A model generated the notes under the pieces. That model had not been told where the DNA came from. It saw only the letters and a program-made list of their open reading frames with translations, and ran no database searches. The translations under genes and the position numbers were made by a program. DNA of 64,000 nucleotides from Augochlora pura (lineage: Eukaryota; Arthropoda; Insecta; Hymenoptera; Halictidae): contig NC_135775.1 of the NCBI RefSeq assembly GCF_028453695.1, positions 19,812,545 through 19,876,544 of the forward strand, written 5' to 3'. Every line of letters starts with the position of its first letter. Position 1 is the stretch's first letter. Shown here piece by piece: positions 14,301 to 29,300 of the stretch.

Positions 14301-17300
14301 TACGGACAACAGTCCGAATAAATTTAATGAAGTAAAAATTAAACGATCATTCGTATATTTTGTTCAGGAAATTCTGTTAGTGATCGCATCGGCCATTATG
14401 CTGGCCTTTACAATGATTTTGTATATTAAGGACAACCATTCGAAGAACTCGTCGGACAGTGAGTAGATGAAATTACGAACAATTGCATAATTGAGAAATG
14501 TACATTGTGAAAATTATGTGAACGCTTTCAACCGCAGAAACGACGCACGATCAGTTTTTGATATTCGTCATACTAACCCTGCGTAAGTTACACGCGTATA
14601 AGAAACCCAGAATCTATCTGTTAAATATTTAACAACGTAACAATAACGAATTAACATCTGACCGTTTTATTTTTTCGATGTTCGTTAACAGTGGCGTTCA
14701 TATTTATCGTGATCGACATGATACTGCTAATATTGGCGGCATTCGGAAAAGGTCCGAGCTTCGCAAAGCGTGGCAACGGCGGCGGCAATGGCGGCGACTG
14801 AATAAATTCGTGGCGAACCACCCGTCAAGAAAGAAGATCATTGAATACCCGCGTATATCGACTAAATAAACTGATATCAATAAATCACCCGATGCCTCTC
14901 GCAAAACGTTTCCCGATCATTCGACTTCGCATCGCCAATGAATGTGCCTCCGATCGCACGAGAGATCGATCACCGATTTATTTCGCGATGCAGGAAATTC
15001 AGTTGTCGAACTTCAAGTCTAACATCGAGTCGCTTTAAATATGTTTAAACTTTTACAATTCCTCTTGAAAGACTTCAGCTTTCTGTTGAAAGTGTTGAAA
15101 CTGGTAAAATGGATACACGTTTGTAAATGCTGTTTTAAGTTTTTTTTAAGAGATGTCATCGAACCCCTTCGTTTTTTAGATCCTTTCCACCGTCTGTCTC
15201 AGCGAGATCGCGAAGTACAAGGAGTATTCCATACCAAGATGGCTCTGGGTCATTTACTGCATCGATACGTCGACGTACACTATCATCTTTGTTGTTCTCG
15301 GGCTGACGCACATTTTCGAGAAACCACGGAAGCTGCCAGTTAGTTAAAGCACACGAGGCTCGGCTCCTTAATGGAACCGTTCCGCGAACTATGTTCGCTT
15401 AGCAGAGAAAGGAACTTGCTATAACAAGATCATTCTGAATTTCTTAATTCTTTGGGGGAGATTTTTCTTGAGCCGCAGTCAAGGAAAAATTTAATTAATA
15501 CTTGAGAATATTTCTTCTGTTTGAATAGAAGTGTTCTTTTTATAACTTCAGTCGAGATTTCAATGACAATTTGATTATTCTTGTTGGAAGTTTAATTGCA
15601 TTTTTGTTATTTATGTTGAATTTTCTATTTTATTTTTATTTCTTACGGTGAAGTTTATATTGTATTTTTAGAAAATGATTGAGAAAATTTCTCTTTATTG
15701 AGATTTTAATATTATATTGAGTTACTGTATTGAAACTTCAATATTATATTGAGTCACTATATTAACTCTTCAATATTATATTGAGCCACTATATTAACTC
15801 TTCAATATTATATTGAGCCACTATATTAACTCTTCAATATTATATTGAGCCACTATATTTGGACTTCATTATATTGAATCACTAGCTTTCGACTTCAATA
15901 TTATATTGAGTCACTGCATTGAAACATCAATATTATATTGATTCACTGTATTGAATTTTCAATATTACATTGATTCAGTACATTGAGACTTCAATACTAT
16001 ATTAACTCACTGCACTGAAACTTCAATGTTATATTGAGCCACTACATTAAAATTTCAATCTTGTTTTACTTCCTCACGTTGATATCTAAATTTTATTTTC
16101 CTTCCCTACGTCGAAGCATCAGTTTTATTTGTATAAAAAAATAGAATATCACTCTTCGCTTATGATATATACGAAAAATATCTTTAACCATTTTTCACTA
16201 ATTCCTTTAAGGAACCCATTTATAGATCCATGTTTTCATTGCTTTTGATTGTCGATAACGAGTAGTAAAAGTTGTGTTAATATTCGCAAGGAATTACTAT
16301 TTAAAAAGAAATTCCTGATTGCTAATGTGCTACGTGTTTCACCTACTTAGTCTAATTAGCGCCAGGAAAGCAGCTCGTAAATTTCACTCGCATGGGTCTC
16401 GAATTAACATATTTGAACGTAACTCGGGGCGTTTACCGAAGTAATTCTCCACCCACTACCATAGCAATTATACTTAACAGTGGCTGTATATAATTTCTCT
16501 GGGTGAATTAATATTTCAACTTTGTAATTTTTCTTTGCTATGTACATGGACGCAAAGAGTATATGTTCACGCTTGATTTAGATTTTTAAAGTAGCACAGT
16601 AGATTAAGATTGCTAATAATAATTCAGATTGCTAATGCGTATAATCTTGAGGAATTTTATGGTAATAGTATTATTAATCTCGAGAAGATATATATATATG
16701 TTTTCGATTGCGTTTGCAGCAATTCGTCTTCTTCACGCTTGGACTAATTCTCCACTTGGTAGGTGCAATAGGAGGCATCGAAAGATCGCGTAACGAAACT
16801 TCGTTAGACGTCGCGTCACAGCGAAGCGAGCTAAAAGTCGGGATGCTGTTACTAGGTACACATTTTTATAAAATATCTTCGAAACATTTCTTTAACACTA
16901 TCTCTACCAAAGGTCAATACCTTTTAATGTGAGACACCTTTTAATAATTCCTATTTGATGTTATTTTTACCAAAGGAATTAAGCTGCATCTTCTAAACAT
17001 ATTTAATAAAGTTAATTTGGAAATTGTACGATACAAAATATCGGTAAAAATAGTGTTAAAATTTCCATTAAAAATAAAGACAAAACATCGGTTCGTTACA
17101 AGTATATTTAATCAAGTTTAACGATCGAACACTCGACGATTCGATCGTTAACCGAACTACAAATTTATTACTTTACGCTGATCGAATTCAATTATTGTAA
17201 TTCGAACTTCCGATCATTTGCAGGCAATTTCATCATTCTGTTTTTCGAAACATTATACATGGTATACTCGGAGGTTTCATTGAAATCGCGCCATGAATTG

Positions 17301-20300
17301 GCCACTACTGCGAGCGTGCACGCAAACTGAATAAACGTTCTTAACCCTTGCACTTCGTCTTTCCTTCTGTCAAGTTTACAGAGTCGGCTAAATAATTTAT
17401 TAGCGCCATCGCGGTACACGGGAACGGTTTTTCATCCTCCTGCTCGCGAGCTGCTTGTCCAACAATTTTTCAGTATCCTAGTCTTCCTAATCACGTTTCG
17501 TGATAACAAGAATCACCAAGTCCGTAATCAATACGCCGGCTGAAAGCGACGGAATAGTATATTTTACCGCGGTATCGATCATGTTATTATGTTATACGGT
17601 CGTAAATACGACTTGTTCAAATTGCAGAAATAATTTTACTGTTCCAGAAATGTTTCTAATAAACGATACGCCTCGAAACGTTAGCATAAATTGTAAATCA
17701 CGATTGGATACTTTTGGATCAACGGATGAAATTATTAAATCAAGGAATGAAGTTAAATTAACGAATATTAAATCAACGATAATTCTATATTAATCTATAT
17801 TAATTGAAATATTAAATCAATAAACGAGATCATAGAATTAATTAATGAAATCACAGAATTAAGGAATGAAATCATGAAATTAATTAATAAAATCCGGCTT
17901 TCGTATTTTTCGAGATTTTAAAAATCATAGATAATTACTGCAGCATGTTTTTAGACTCCTTGTGGAGACATTTTTGCAACATTTCGCGGCGTTATCTTCG
18001 AAATCACAATCTTACGTATTTTATTTTTATTACCTAGTATGAAAGGCATGATACATCTCGACGACATGTCCATCAACGCAGTCAACAAGGCTACAACAAT
18101 ATAGAATCCGAGAGCGAAAACTTCCTATAAAATAGGGAAGTCGAACAATTACACTAATCAATTGAGTAGATGTATAAACGTAACGTTAACATTAGTCACA
18201 GTATAAAGTATCGAATATATTGCTACAACCATTGGTGTGCTAATTTAATCATTTCTGTTATAGTTGAAACTTCTTTGAACCACAAAATTTGATGACTGCT
18301 TCTATAAGTTTATCGATTAAATAACATCCGATCAAATGATAGCTCTAAAATTCTTTTAAGACCTTAATCATTCGTGTCTAATAAAGATCTATTATATTAA
18401 TTAATATATTAATAAATAAAAATATGTATTACGTAAATATATTAATAAAATCATAAATGTATATTACGTAAATATATTAATAAAATCATAAATATATATT
18501 ACATAAATATATTAATAAAATTACAAATATATATTATATAAACATATCAATAAAATGATAAATATATATTACATAAACATATCAATAAAATTATAAATAT
18601 ATATTACATAAACATATCAATAGAATGATAAATATATATTACGTAAATATATCAATAAAATTACAAATATATTAATAAAGATCTAAGTTCCTACGTTCCT
18701 AAGTTCCGCCAATATTCCACAAGACACACCTAATTCTATGAAACAGAATAAATCGTTTAACCAACTTTCGTACCGTCCACGTAGTCTGATCCTCCAATAT
18801 ATAGGACACAACATAGAAAAGCGACAAGAACAACCAGCCGTGAACAGCGATCACCCATAGAAGCCCGACGCCATTTTGGTAAAATATCAACGCGAGAATG
18901 CAGAGCACCTGGAAGCCATAACCAATCAGTATCTTTCGAAATATTCACCAACAAATGGCAAAGACCCCGGGGCAGAAATTCACTTACGAACTCTATTATT
19001 CTCAAAATGAAGTTGACGTCGGTGAACAATTCTTTCACGCCTTTCATCTTCGATTCTAGGTTGCTCGATCGCTGTCAACCAAACTGTTTCTTCGCGGCCC
19101 GCGAAACAACATGAAATTCTTGTGGACATGATCGATGGGAATGGAATGGATCTCGCATAAATGTTCAGAGCGTGGCGTCTCAGAACAAAGTAGAAACGCG
19201 AAATTGCCTGAATAAATAATCGTGTCTCGGAGAAAATTTGAATCGATAGGGAAACATGGCCGGTCTGACGCTACCTTCGATATTTTATAAGCTCAACGAT
19301 TGGAACATTGACAAGACTTTGTTAATATGGAAGACTATATCCCTGGTACGTTCATCGAAATTATAAACCCTCGTAATTAAAACCCACAAAATTACCTTAT
19401 AAAAGTAAGATGAAAGATCTCGATGACGGGGTTAGCAAGCATTTTCTTTATGGACTTTAATTCATATTGTTACACAAAGTTCGCTTTTTTAAAATTATAA
19501 ATAACATATAAATACTAAAAATATTAAATTAATGAGAAGAATCAGACAATTAAAAATCGATGAACAAGCACGCGAAAGTTGTACCTAAATAAATTGTTGC
19601 GCTATAAAGAATCAAATGATTATCCGACATTAGTGTTTTTTAATTGGTCTCTTTAATGAATCGCATTGCAGGCTGCCTGCATAATTGGCACAATATTATA
19701 CTACATCCCGTTGGAGCCGTATTTAGAGTTCCCATGTTTCGGGATCCTAGTGCCCACGTTCATAATCGGCTACCTGGTGATCGTGTCCACCGAAATACTA
19801 ATAATGTTTGCGGAAGAGGACTATTTGTTCATCGTGAGTAAGTGAAACGTACGTAACGCGTTAATGAACCCGTGCTACGATGCTGGGGGAATCCGTGAAA
19901 TTTCAACCTGTCTGGTTTCGATCCAATAAGGAAGTATGTTTCAATGTGATTGGCGCGGTCGCGAGCATGGCGTGCGGCCTTTACGAATTCTACAAGTGGG
20001 TCACGTGGATGACCGAGGTCTCAAAACCGCCGGACAGAGATAACAAGTACGTTCGTAAGCATTATCCACCGTTCTTTCACGTAAACTTATTTTTCACACG
20101 GAAAATCATTTGGAAATGTAAGGAAATTCTTTTTACAATCCGGCGCTAGGAAAATGAAAATTGTAGATAAACAATGCGGTTGAATTGTAATGTAATTCAA
20201 TTGTAATTCTGCAGAACTTCGTCTACAGTTATAATTACGAAGTCATTTAATTTACGGAGTAATACATTATAATTCAATTAACGAAGTAATACATTACAAT

Positions 20301-23300
20301 TCAAATTAATAAAGTAATACATTATAATTCAATCAAATTAAAATTAGTATTTCTGATGCCCGTTCAATTAAATTACAATATAATTCAGAATTGCAACTGG
20401 AGTACAATTACAGTATATTTGATAATTGAATTATAATGTAATTGAATTAGAAAATAATAAAATAATATAGGAAAGAAAAACATATGTAATTATATCGTAT
20501 TTCAATTACATTATACTTCAATCGCATTGTAACTGACGATTCTAATCTTCGTTCAATTGCATTAAAAAATAATTCGTAACTGCAACTGGAGCAAACACAA
20601 TTACAAAATAATAAATAATTGAATTGCAATGTAATTTGTAATTGTAGTTGGAGTACAGTTACAAAATACGAAATAATTACAACGTAATCGAATTAAAATT
20701 ACGTATTAAGAAATAATAGATTACCAGGTAATAATAGAAAAGAAAATAGACAATAGAAACAAATGACAGAGGAACATTTGTAATTCGATTGTGTTCCATT
20801 TACATCGTATTTCCATCGGACTGGATTTCAATCGCATTGAATTTCAATTACACTAGCGATCAAAGTAATTAGCAATTACATGAACTGAAAGCTATAATCA
20901 TGTCATTGAATTACAACATAGTCGAATTGCTGTGTGATCGAAGCCCGATGTAATTCAATTTCGAAATTGAATTACGATGTAATTGGATTGGCAGAATTTT
21001 GACTATGTGCGTTTATGCAAAAGAAAAATTGTTAGCGTCGATTGAAATATTCAGAAATTTGGAGAAATAGTTTTAATATATCAATATTTTTAAATTCGTT
21101 TAGACTTTATACTGTTGTAATAATTATCATAAATACATAAAAATTTCAGCCTAATTATAAGACCATGAAAATTCCAAAAATACCATTACATCTTTCGAGA
21201 TAGAAATAAATAGTAAAAATTGCATTAAAACACTCAATGAACCTATACTAAAATCTGCGCGATTTGTGCGCAACATAACCATAAATAATTGATTGATTTT
21301 CATTTGTCCCAGTCTTTCAGAATTCGCGCTGGCAGTAGCGTTAATAGTACACTCGGTGTCGTTGGCAGCTGTGGTGGTTCATCTTCGGCAAGACATAAAA
21401 ACAGGATTTTTCCATTCTTAATTTCCTTAATAAGATTGTTGAAAGAATTTTAAAGCGTCGAGCACCAGTCGTTTTGTTAACCCCTTGCCGTGCCATTTTC
21501 TTTACAATTACTATAATCAGAATCTTTTCGATCGCGCTAATTTCTTAGAAGAAAAAGGAATTTTATATTTATCGTGTGCTTATATTTAATCGAATGTTTA
21601 AATATCGGTGACGAGAGAATGAAATTTGATTCCCGTTTAAAGGAACTGATGAACACTCGTACCTAACAGTTATTCATACATTATTGTTATAAATCTCCAT
21701 TACAAGTCCGACTCGTTAAAGTACGGCAAGGGGTTAATTTCGAATCTCGGCGACGAACACGATCATACAAACCGTCTTTAAAATGTTTTCCGTCGATCCG
21801 ATCAATAAAATGAACATTGTAGAGCGTTGCGTAGCATCGAGATTGTGTAACATTGAGATTAATAAATAGTCGGACGGAGGCATTCTTAATAAATAAATTC
21901 TTGCTGAGAAAAGTCATCGAGGCGAAGAATGTGTCTTCAATAAACGCATCCCGCATTTTTCCCCGATCTTTCGTGTTAGCGAACCGAAGGAGGGTAACAA
22001 AGCGACCACGATATGCATCAATTAGTCTACTTGACCTCGTAATCATCGTGAATGACCGGCACGATCCCACACCCACGATCCGGATACATAATCACGTTAA
22101 TTACGAGCGTTGCTGGTAATTTAACCTTTCGAGGCACGGCTCGAAAAACGACACCCATTTACGAAAGAAAGGAGAAGCCGAAAGAATTATGCAAATCCGT
22201 TGATAAAAATCTCTCTACCTATTAAGCACAATCTCGTTATACCAAGTCTTCGAATCGTGCACAAATGCGACGGTTTTTGATAAATAAAACAATAATTCCG
22301 TAGCGTAAATAATCTAATTATATCGCATTAATCATCGATTTTGAAGTTACGCCATATCAAATCAAAATATAATTAATTTCGGTATATTATATGTATTCAT
22401 ATTCAACAGTAAGTATGATCAAATATAAATTAATATTAATTTATACAAGTTAAATACAAATAAATTCTTAAACACACGCAACTCATCAAAATATCTAGCA
22501 AATTCTTAAATACAAGCCGGTTCTCATAGTATTTTAGAAATAAAATTGTTAAACACTTGTTGCTAACTTTTCTGAACATTAAGAGAAGTTCATCAGAAAG
22601 TATGATAAAAGATGAGTAGGTTTGTAACAGCTTACAAACCGGAAATCGTCGTGAATAATTCGAGATCGATAGGAAGATCGCCAAGTGATTATTGAAGTGA
22701 AGATGATGCCGCGCCTACTGACCCAGTGAACACGTGATACTCTTCACGCGTGTATGTGAATGCCGTGACCAGTGTGGTAGTAGCGTCCGCGTACGTGATA
22801 GCAACTGTTTTACTATGTGACACTGACGTGTGCATAGTATAGGTTTCCGCGTAGCCGTGCTTGTTACAAAGTGTTGGATCTGTTATGCAATTAGAAAATT
22901 GTTGATTCAATAGAACGGAACGTTCTCACTTATATTGATTTATATTTATTACAGTATTTTTTAAACAAAGATTTATATTCTACTAAAATTGATTACGCCT
23001 TCGCTATACGTGTCTATTATAAATTAAACATTACAAATAAATATATACCGAACGATTAATCATGAAAACTGATTCAACAAATTTCATAATCCATAGCTTA
23101 CTTCAAATCGATTATTTTTCGTATATTTTGCAAAATCGTATCAAATCGGCTGCGCCGATTCAGCTGTTGTTAAATGATGGATTTTAATCACCCATCCAAT
23201 CGAGAAACAATTGAATATTTCAGGCTATCTCGAACATAAATAACGCGAGCACGTAGCCTCCGTTTTCCCAGGTGCGCTCCCTTTCGCGGCATAAAATCCT

Positions 23301-26300
23301 GTCTGGAATTAGAAGTTTATGATCGATATCGGTTATAAGAAGATAGTCCGTGTAGAGGCTGACTTCCATTTCATCCGCGATCGTCGTACGTGAAATTACT
23401 GGCATTCTTAAGTTGCTTCAATATTTACGCTGTTATAACGTCTGCCGTGTCACGGCCGAAACGAAACTTTCTATTGCAAACCATCGCTGTGCCTCTCTTG
23501 TGCAACGAACTTACGAATATGGGTCGCTAATCGTAACTTGTTCACACTTTACTAATTTACACCACGTTTCTACAACTGACTTACGACCGCGTGAGACGAG
23601 AAACTGCAGTTCCAGCGAAACATGGAATTTAGAAATAATATATACCGAGAGAGAAATTGAAGTCTGCGTTATTTTTATTTCAAGTGAATTTTAGAAATAT
23701 TTTCGTAAAGTGTCGCTCGCTATAATTATTCTAATCGTGGTTATAATGTATAAATAATTATATGACTGTAGGTAAACAGTAAGTAAATATTATATAAATA
23801 AATGACAAATACCACATAAATAAATAATAACCTTGACATAACTGTGTATAAATAACTATATAACTGTAGGTACATTATAAGTAAATACTATATAAATAAA
23901 TGACAAATACCATCTAAATAAATAATAAATAATAAATATAAATATGTAATATATATAATAATGAATATAAATAAGTAATATATACATATAATAATAAATA
24001 CAAATATATACTATATATATACTATACTAATAAAATCGCAAGCAACCCGGTTGCGACAATAATTTGCCAACGAAACCATTCATCGATTCGCGAAGTCGAC
24101 CGCGGAAAGCGCAAACAACGCGAAAGCTCGTCAGGAATCGAGGAAGAAGTCCCCGAGAAGATAGTTCCCCAAGGTCGGAGAATTTCATCGGCGAATGGAA
24201 TTCGCGCGGTGGCGCCGGCATTCGGGAACGTGCTCGGAAGAAAATTTGTCGCGGTTTTCATCGCTCGGCCGATCCAATTCCACCTTTCGTTCATGCATGT
24301 TTAAATAAGACGTCGCGCCGGTGGGTCCCCCGCGGCACCAAGGCTCTGCACGCGCGTACACACATCCGCAGCAACGTCCACGCAAATTATACACCGCGGT
24401 GACTCACGTGAAGTCCAGCATGCTCCGATGCATGGCTCTCCGACGCACCGACAACACGTGCTCATGAATTAAATCCCGTGGTTACCTCGCCCTTCGGTTC
24501 CAGGCTCCAATTACCCCGGCCGTAGTCTTTCTCGAAATCCTCGGTCCCGCGCGTCCGGGATTCGTTCAATTATTCGCGGAGCTGAACGCCGTTTTAACGC
24601 TGGAACTACGAAGCATTAAATACCCTGCTAATAGTTTATAAGAACTGGATTCGCATCTGCTTAATCGTCGTGTGATTTTAATTGTCATATGCACTTCGAT
24701 AGATAAATGGAACATTTCTCGAGTTAGCAGTTTTATGTAAATAAATTAAAAATTGTAGTAACATTCGAATTTTTCCATGTTTCTTAAAATTACAGTAAAT
24801 TCCATGGATCGGTTTTATAATTTTTATTATTGCGGAAGAAAATACCAGTACCTTTTTAAAGTAGTGGAACCAGTTACTACAGCATAACCAATTACTGTGC
24901 CTTTAGTTTGTTTTTAGGCATAATTAACTTTATGTACATTAAATAAGGCATTAAACAATTTTATTTGAATCTAACCTGTTACTTATTTGTTCAAATTAAA
25001 CATGTTAAATTAAAAATTGTTTCAACTTATAGATACTGAATTCGCGTAATTTTTATTCTATTTTATTTGCTCGTTCATTTTACTTAATTTTAAATTTCAT
25101 ATTATAGATACGGTATGACAATGTTTTATAGAAAAATTAATGTTTATAAAAGGAACTGAAATGTTCTTCAAATTCTTGTCAAATAAATTAATAAGGTTGT
25201 TTAGTTTTTAAATCGCTAATGCTTCTTTAAATTTCGACAAAGTTTCGACTAAGTTAATACAATTAAGCATCCCTTAAAAATCACACACTCGTGTTAACTT
25301 TGATTTCTCACAATAAAGTTGAAAAACATTCATCTCGCATAGAGGTTGGTCAGTCCAGCGCTGAATGAACGAGATCGAATCCGAGGCCAGCGTAATAGCA
25401 TCTAAAAAGTGACCCGAGCGTAACGAGGACCGCAGTTTTTCACGAAATTGCGCGGCAATGGCACAATCGCACGTAAGATTGTGAGCAGACGGCACACGGT
25501 CATACGGTGAACCTTGCTAACAAAGCCTACAGACCGCCTGCGCAAGTTGCACGTTACGTACGGCGTAGTCCCGGCGTGTCATGGTTGGCGTTCCAGTTTA
25601 AGTTGTGCCGCGACGCAGCGTGGAACTGCACGGTTCACTGTCGATTCCGCATCGTTCGCCGAGGATCGCCGCAATTCCGCACCTGCAGAGAGAGAGACGC
25701 CAGTTCGCCTGTCGAGCCGATCGATCGGATCAATCGACTCGTTCGCCCGCTTCGCGTCCTCGGACCCGCGAAATTGTTACCCGAAGACGCTCTGTGAAAA
25801 CGCGTGAAGTTGCTTCTTCATCGCGGTGGCGAGTCCTTTGGTGAATCTTCGGCGTGGAAGCTTGAGAAAGTGTTCAAGAACGTTTCCGGTGCGAAGATTT
25901 CTTGTCGCCACAGGTACGTGCATAATCGTGGATCTTGATCTGTTGTCATTGTTATTGTGAGAACGAGCTTTCAATGTATTAAGATTGTTTTTACTTAAGA
26001 ACAATAATGACGAGTTTCAAAAATTATTTTAGAAACGTTAAAATTGTTTTTTAACAGGAAATCTAACATTAACCCTTTGCACTCGAAACCAGTTTAACAG
26101 TAATTCTAAAATAACTTTTCTGACATATAACATTACCATTTTATACGATATCATCTATTTTATGCATGTGAAATTGAATCTTGTAACTCATGCAACAACA
26201 GTTATAGTTTTAATAATTTTTAAAATCTTATTTTTCATAATATAAAAATTATTTTGAAACACGATGTAACAAGTTCAGTGGTACCTCAGAGTTACCACGC

Positions 26301-29300
26301 GAGTGCAAAAAGTTAAGTTAAATATTGGTTACTACATAGTTTTGCTTCAAAATTTTGTATTCATTAAGTTTTAAATTGATAATTTTTTAATTTTAATGTG
26401 AGATTTTTATTTTGATTTGTCTCTCACCTGATGCGACTCCAAAGTATTTATTGAGAAAATCAGGAAATGTTTTTCTTTTAGTTTATGGATAGTGCCGGAT
26501 CATGCTTCAGGCGCGTAGTCTATTTGCGTATCAGAGATCTTGTAATTTACTGCTACGTGCGACCATACTTTTACACGACGGTCGCCGTATAGGATGTTAA
26601 TCAATCTGGTCTTCGCCGATTGCATAATGTGAATGACACAGTCATGCGAATATCATTCCGATCGTCAAACATGCATTTACGCGCTGCGAGCTATCAATGA
26701 GACTGTCCGACGTCTAATCCTCGACGCGAAACACGATTTATTTACTGCCAGTTAATCATCGCACGTGATTAATTGTACAGTAAAGGAAGAGTAAAAATAA
26801 CTTTGATTCTCAAATATAATTTGTGTTAGTTTTTTTACAAGTCGCTTGTAACAGTAAATATACTATATAATATTTATTAAATAAATATGAAAGCTTTTAA
26901 AAACTGAAGAATATAATAAAATTTTATACAATTTTTACTCTGACATACAATAATATTTAATAACATTATTTATCATTTTATTTCAAATTCGATAGAATAT
27001 TAGGTACAAAGAATTTATTTTTATTTAATTTTAGTCTCAAAAAAGTGATAGCAAATATTTATAGAGAATATAATAATTCTAACAACTCGCTTTTCTAATT
27101 AAGAAACCACACGTTTCGTTACAAACTAAAAATAGCATGATGCAGAAGCTACGCGCGCATCATTTTCCATTATATACAATTACAAATAATTATAGCGCGT
27201 TGCAAACAATAAGACGGTATTTTCCAATTTCTTAAGATCGTCGTTTAAAGGAAATGAGCTGTCGCAGAGTTTCACGGCGAGAAACACTGAAATTTATCCC
27301 CCTAATTCCCAGCCGCGTCTTAAAATCACTTCATCAGCACTTGTCCCCAGTTCATGGGGGTTATACGCCGCCGGCATTCTCCCCGCACAGTTTGATGTTT
27401 ATCGCAACGACGCTTGCTGCCGGCAGGATCGATGCGCTCGATGAAAGAGAACTAGGAATCGGAAGGCAAGGAAACGGATCGTGAACAAAAGGGTGCACCT
27501 GAAATCCTTCAAGCTGGGTGACGGCAAAGGGAAGCATCGCAGAGTCAGAATGGCAGACGAAGGTCAACAGGAGCAGCACGCCCCAAAGGAGCGCAAAGTA
27601 GCCCGGCATCTACCGTTTATCATGAAAATTGTGGAAGTTGTGAGTTTTCTTACCATTTCTCTAAGAAGACTTATATAAGGCTAGGGAAATTTATTTACTT
27701 CGCTTGGAAAATTAATTTCTCCTCTAGGAAAATTGATTTGCATCTCTAAGAATATTTATTTATTTTTTTAAGAATTTCTTGCTCTACGAAAATTTATTTA
27801 TTTCTCTAAGAAGATTTATTTACTTCTCTAAGAAGATTTATTTACTTCTCTAAGAAGATTTATTTATTTCTCTAAGAAGATTTATTTATTTCTCTACAAA
27901 ATTTATTTCCTTGTTCTAATGATTTATTCTTCTAAAAAAATTAATTTATTTCTCTAAGTAAATTCATTTAGTCTTGATCTCCTCCGATTTTTAATTCAGA
28001 AATCGTTTGAAATAAATATGAACCTGCCGAAGTTATTTAAATAATAAAAACTCAAATTTTCTTTTGCTTCTAAAATCGTAATATTTTGCAAAGACTAGAA
28101 AAGTTAATTTTTGATGCAAAATAAAATGCACTGTGAACAGTAAAACAATAACTCGACGATTTAAAGCTAGTAATTTTTTAAGAATCCTTTCTAAGCAATT
28201 AAAATGTGTCTTAGCAATTATTTAAATCGACACACTTAGGATACGGTGTAATTAAGATAGACATAAAATTTCAAAACAATTGTGCACAATATAACATGTT
28301 TTGTGTGGAAAAGTAAAAATAGCAATGGAAATAATCATATCTTTCACGAGTTAAGTACAACAATTAAGAGAGATAATTTCGTATACAGTGCATACTTTAG
28401 TTGGAGAATAATGTTTACAATTTTTACAGTCCCGATATTATCACTATTTAATGTGTTCAGATCCTGTCTGTGTTCGCGATTGGATTAATAGTGGATCCAA
28501 TGAACTCGTTCCACAAATTACTGATTCGGACAAGATTTAAACTCGACGACGCTGCGATCATTTACATCTCCATCGCTAGCTACTTAATAATCAACACGCT
28601 TTTCATCATCTGCCATTTCCTCGGAGATCGAATACCAAAGAGGACGGTAAGTTGCTTCCAACTTATTTAATAATAACAAAACCAACCAATTTCGTCCTAA
28701 ATTTTATTCGATTTTATTCTATTTAAATATTGAGAAAACATTAATTGATGGATTGCAGATTTGTTTGTAAAATAAAAATGATCTATGCTAGTTGATATAT
28801 ATGTATAAAATATATAGAAAGATATAACGAAATCGTCTTTTCTTTAATATTTTAATAGATTAAAGATAATGCATCAACAATTTAAAATACTTTTACTATT
28901 TTGACTATATTAAGTTGCATCAACCCAATCTTGCCATAAATACATAAAATCTACAGTCTAGTAATCGACACATTAAAAAAAATGATTATTGAATAATAAA
29001 TAAATGAATAATAGTACATAATATATAAACGAACAATGCGGAATTTAAAAAGGAATATACGATCCAAGGACGTTTCCGTTTCATTCACCTAATTGCCAGA
29101 GTTAATTACTCTGCGCATTACGTGACGAAGGAAAACAATGTTCCAACAATTCGGCAATCCGTGAAACAATTGTATGCACGGCCAGGATAAAATCTAGATT
29201 ACGTGACGCGTTCCGTGACAATAAATTGACGAAGTGACACAATCGAGGAATCGCGTGACGATGAGAAAAGGAAGCAGAGCGTTGTGTCCTATATGTGGAT

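Noticed and set aside
19931..20049. Gene E exon 3 ending at the GT at 20047
   Set aside because: That phase gives a non-membrane last exon. The GTAAGC at 20055 restores a clear fourth membrane segment.
10219..21421. Tetraspanin or claudin identity for the four-pass genes
   Set aside because: No tetraspanin CCG and disulfide pattern in a large loop, and no claudin W-GLW-C-C signature. Lengths of 112-168 residues are too short for typical tetraspanins.
24064..24402. 112-codon plus frame in the CpG-rich block
   Set aside because: Overlapping frames are open on both strands and the product is a basic random-looking sequence with no partner exon.
25507..25844. Three overlapping open plus frames
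   Set aside because: All three frames being open reflects high GC content. The block is better explained as a non-coding first exon.
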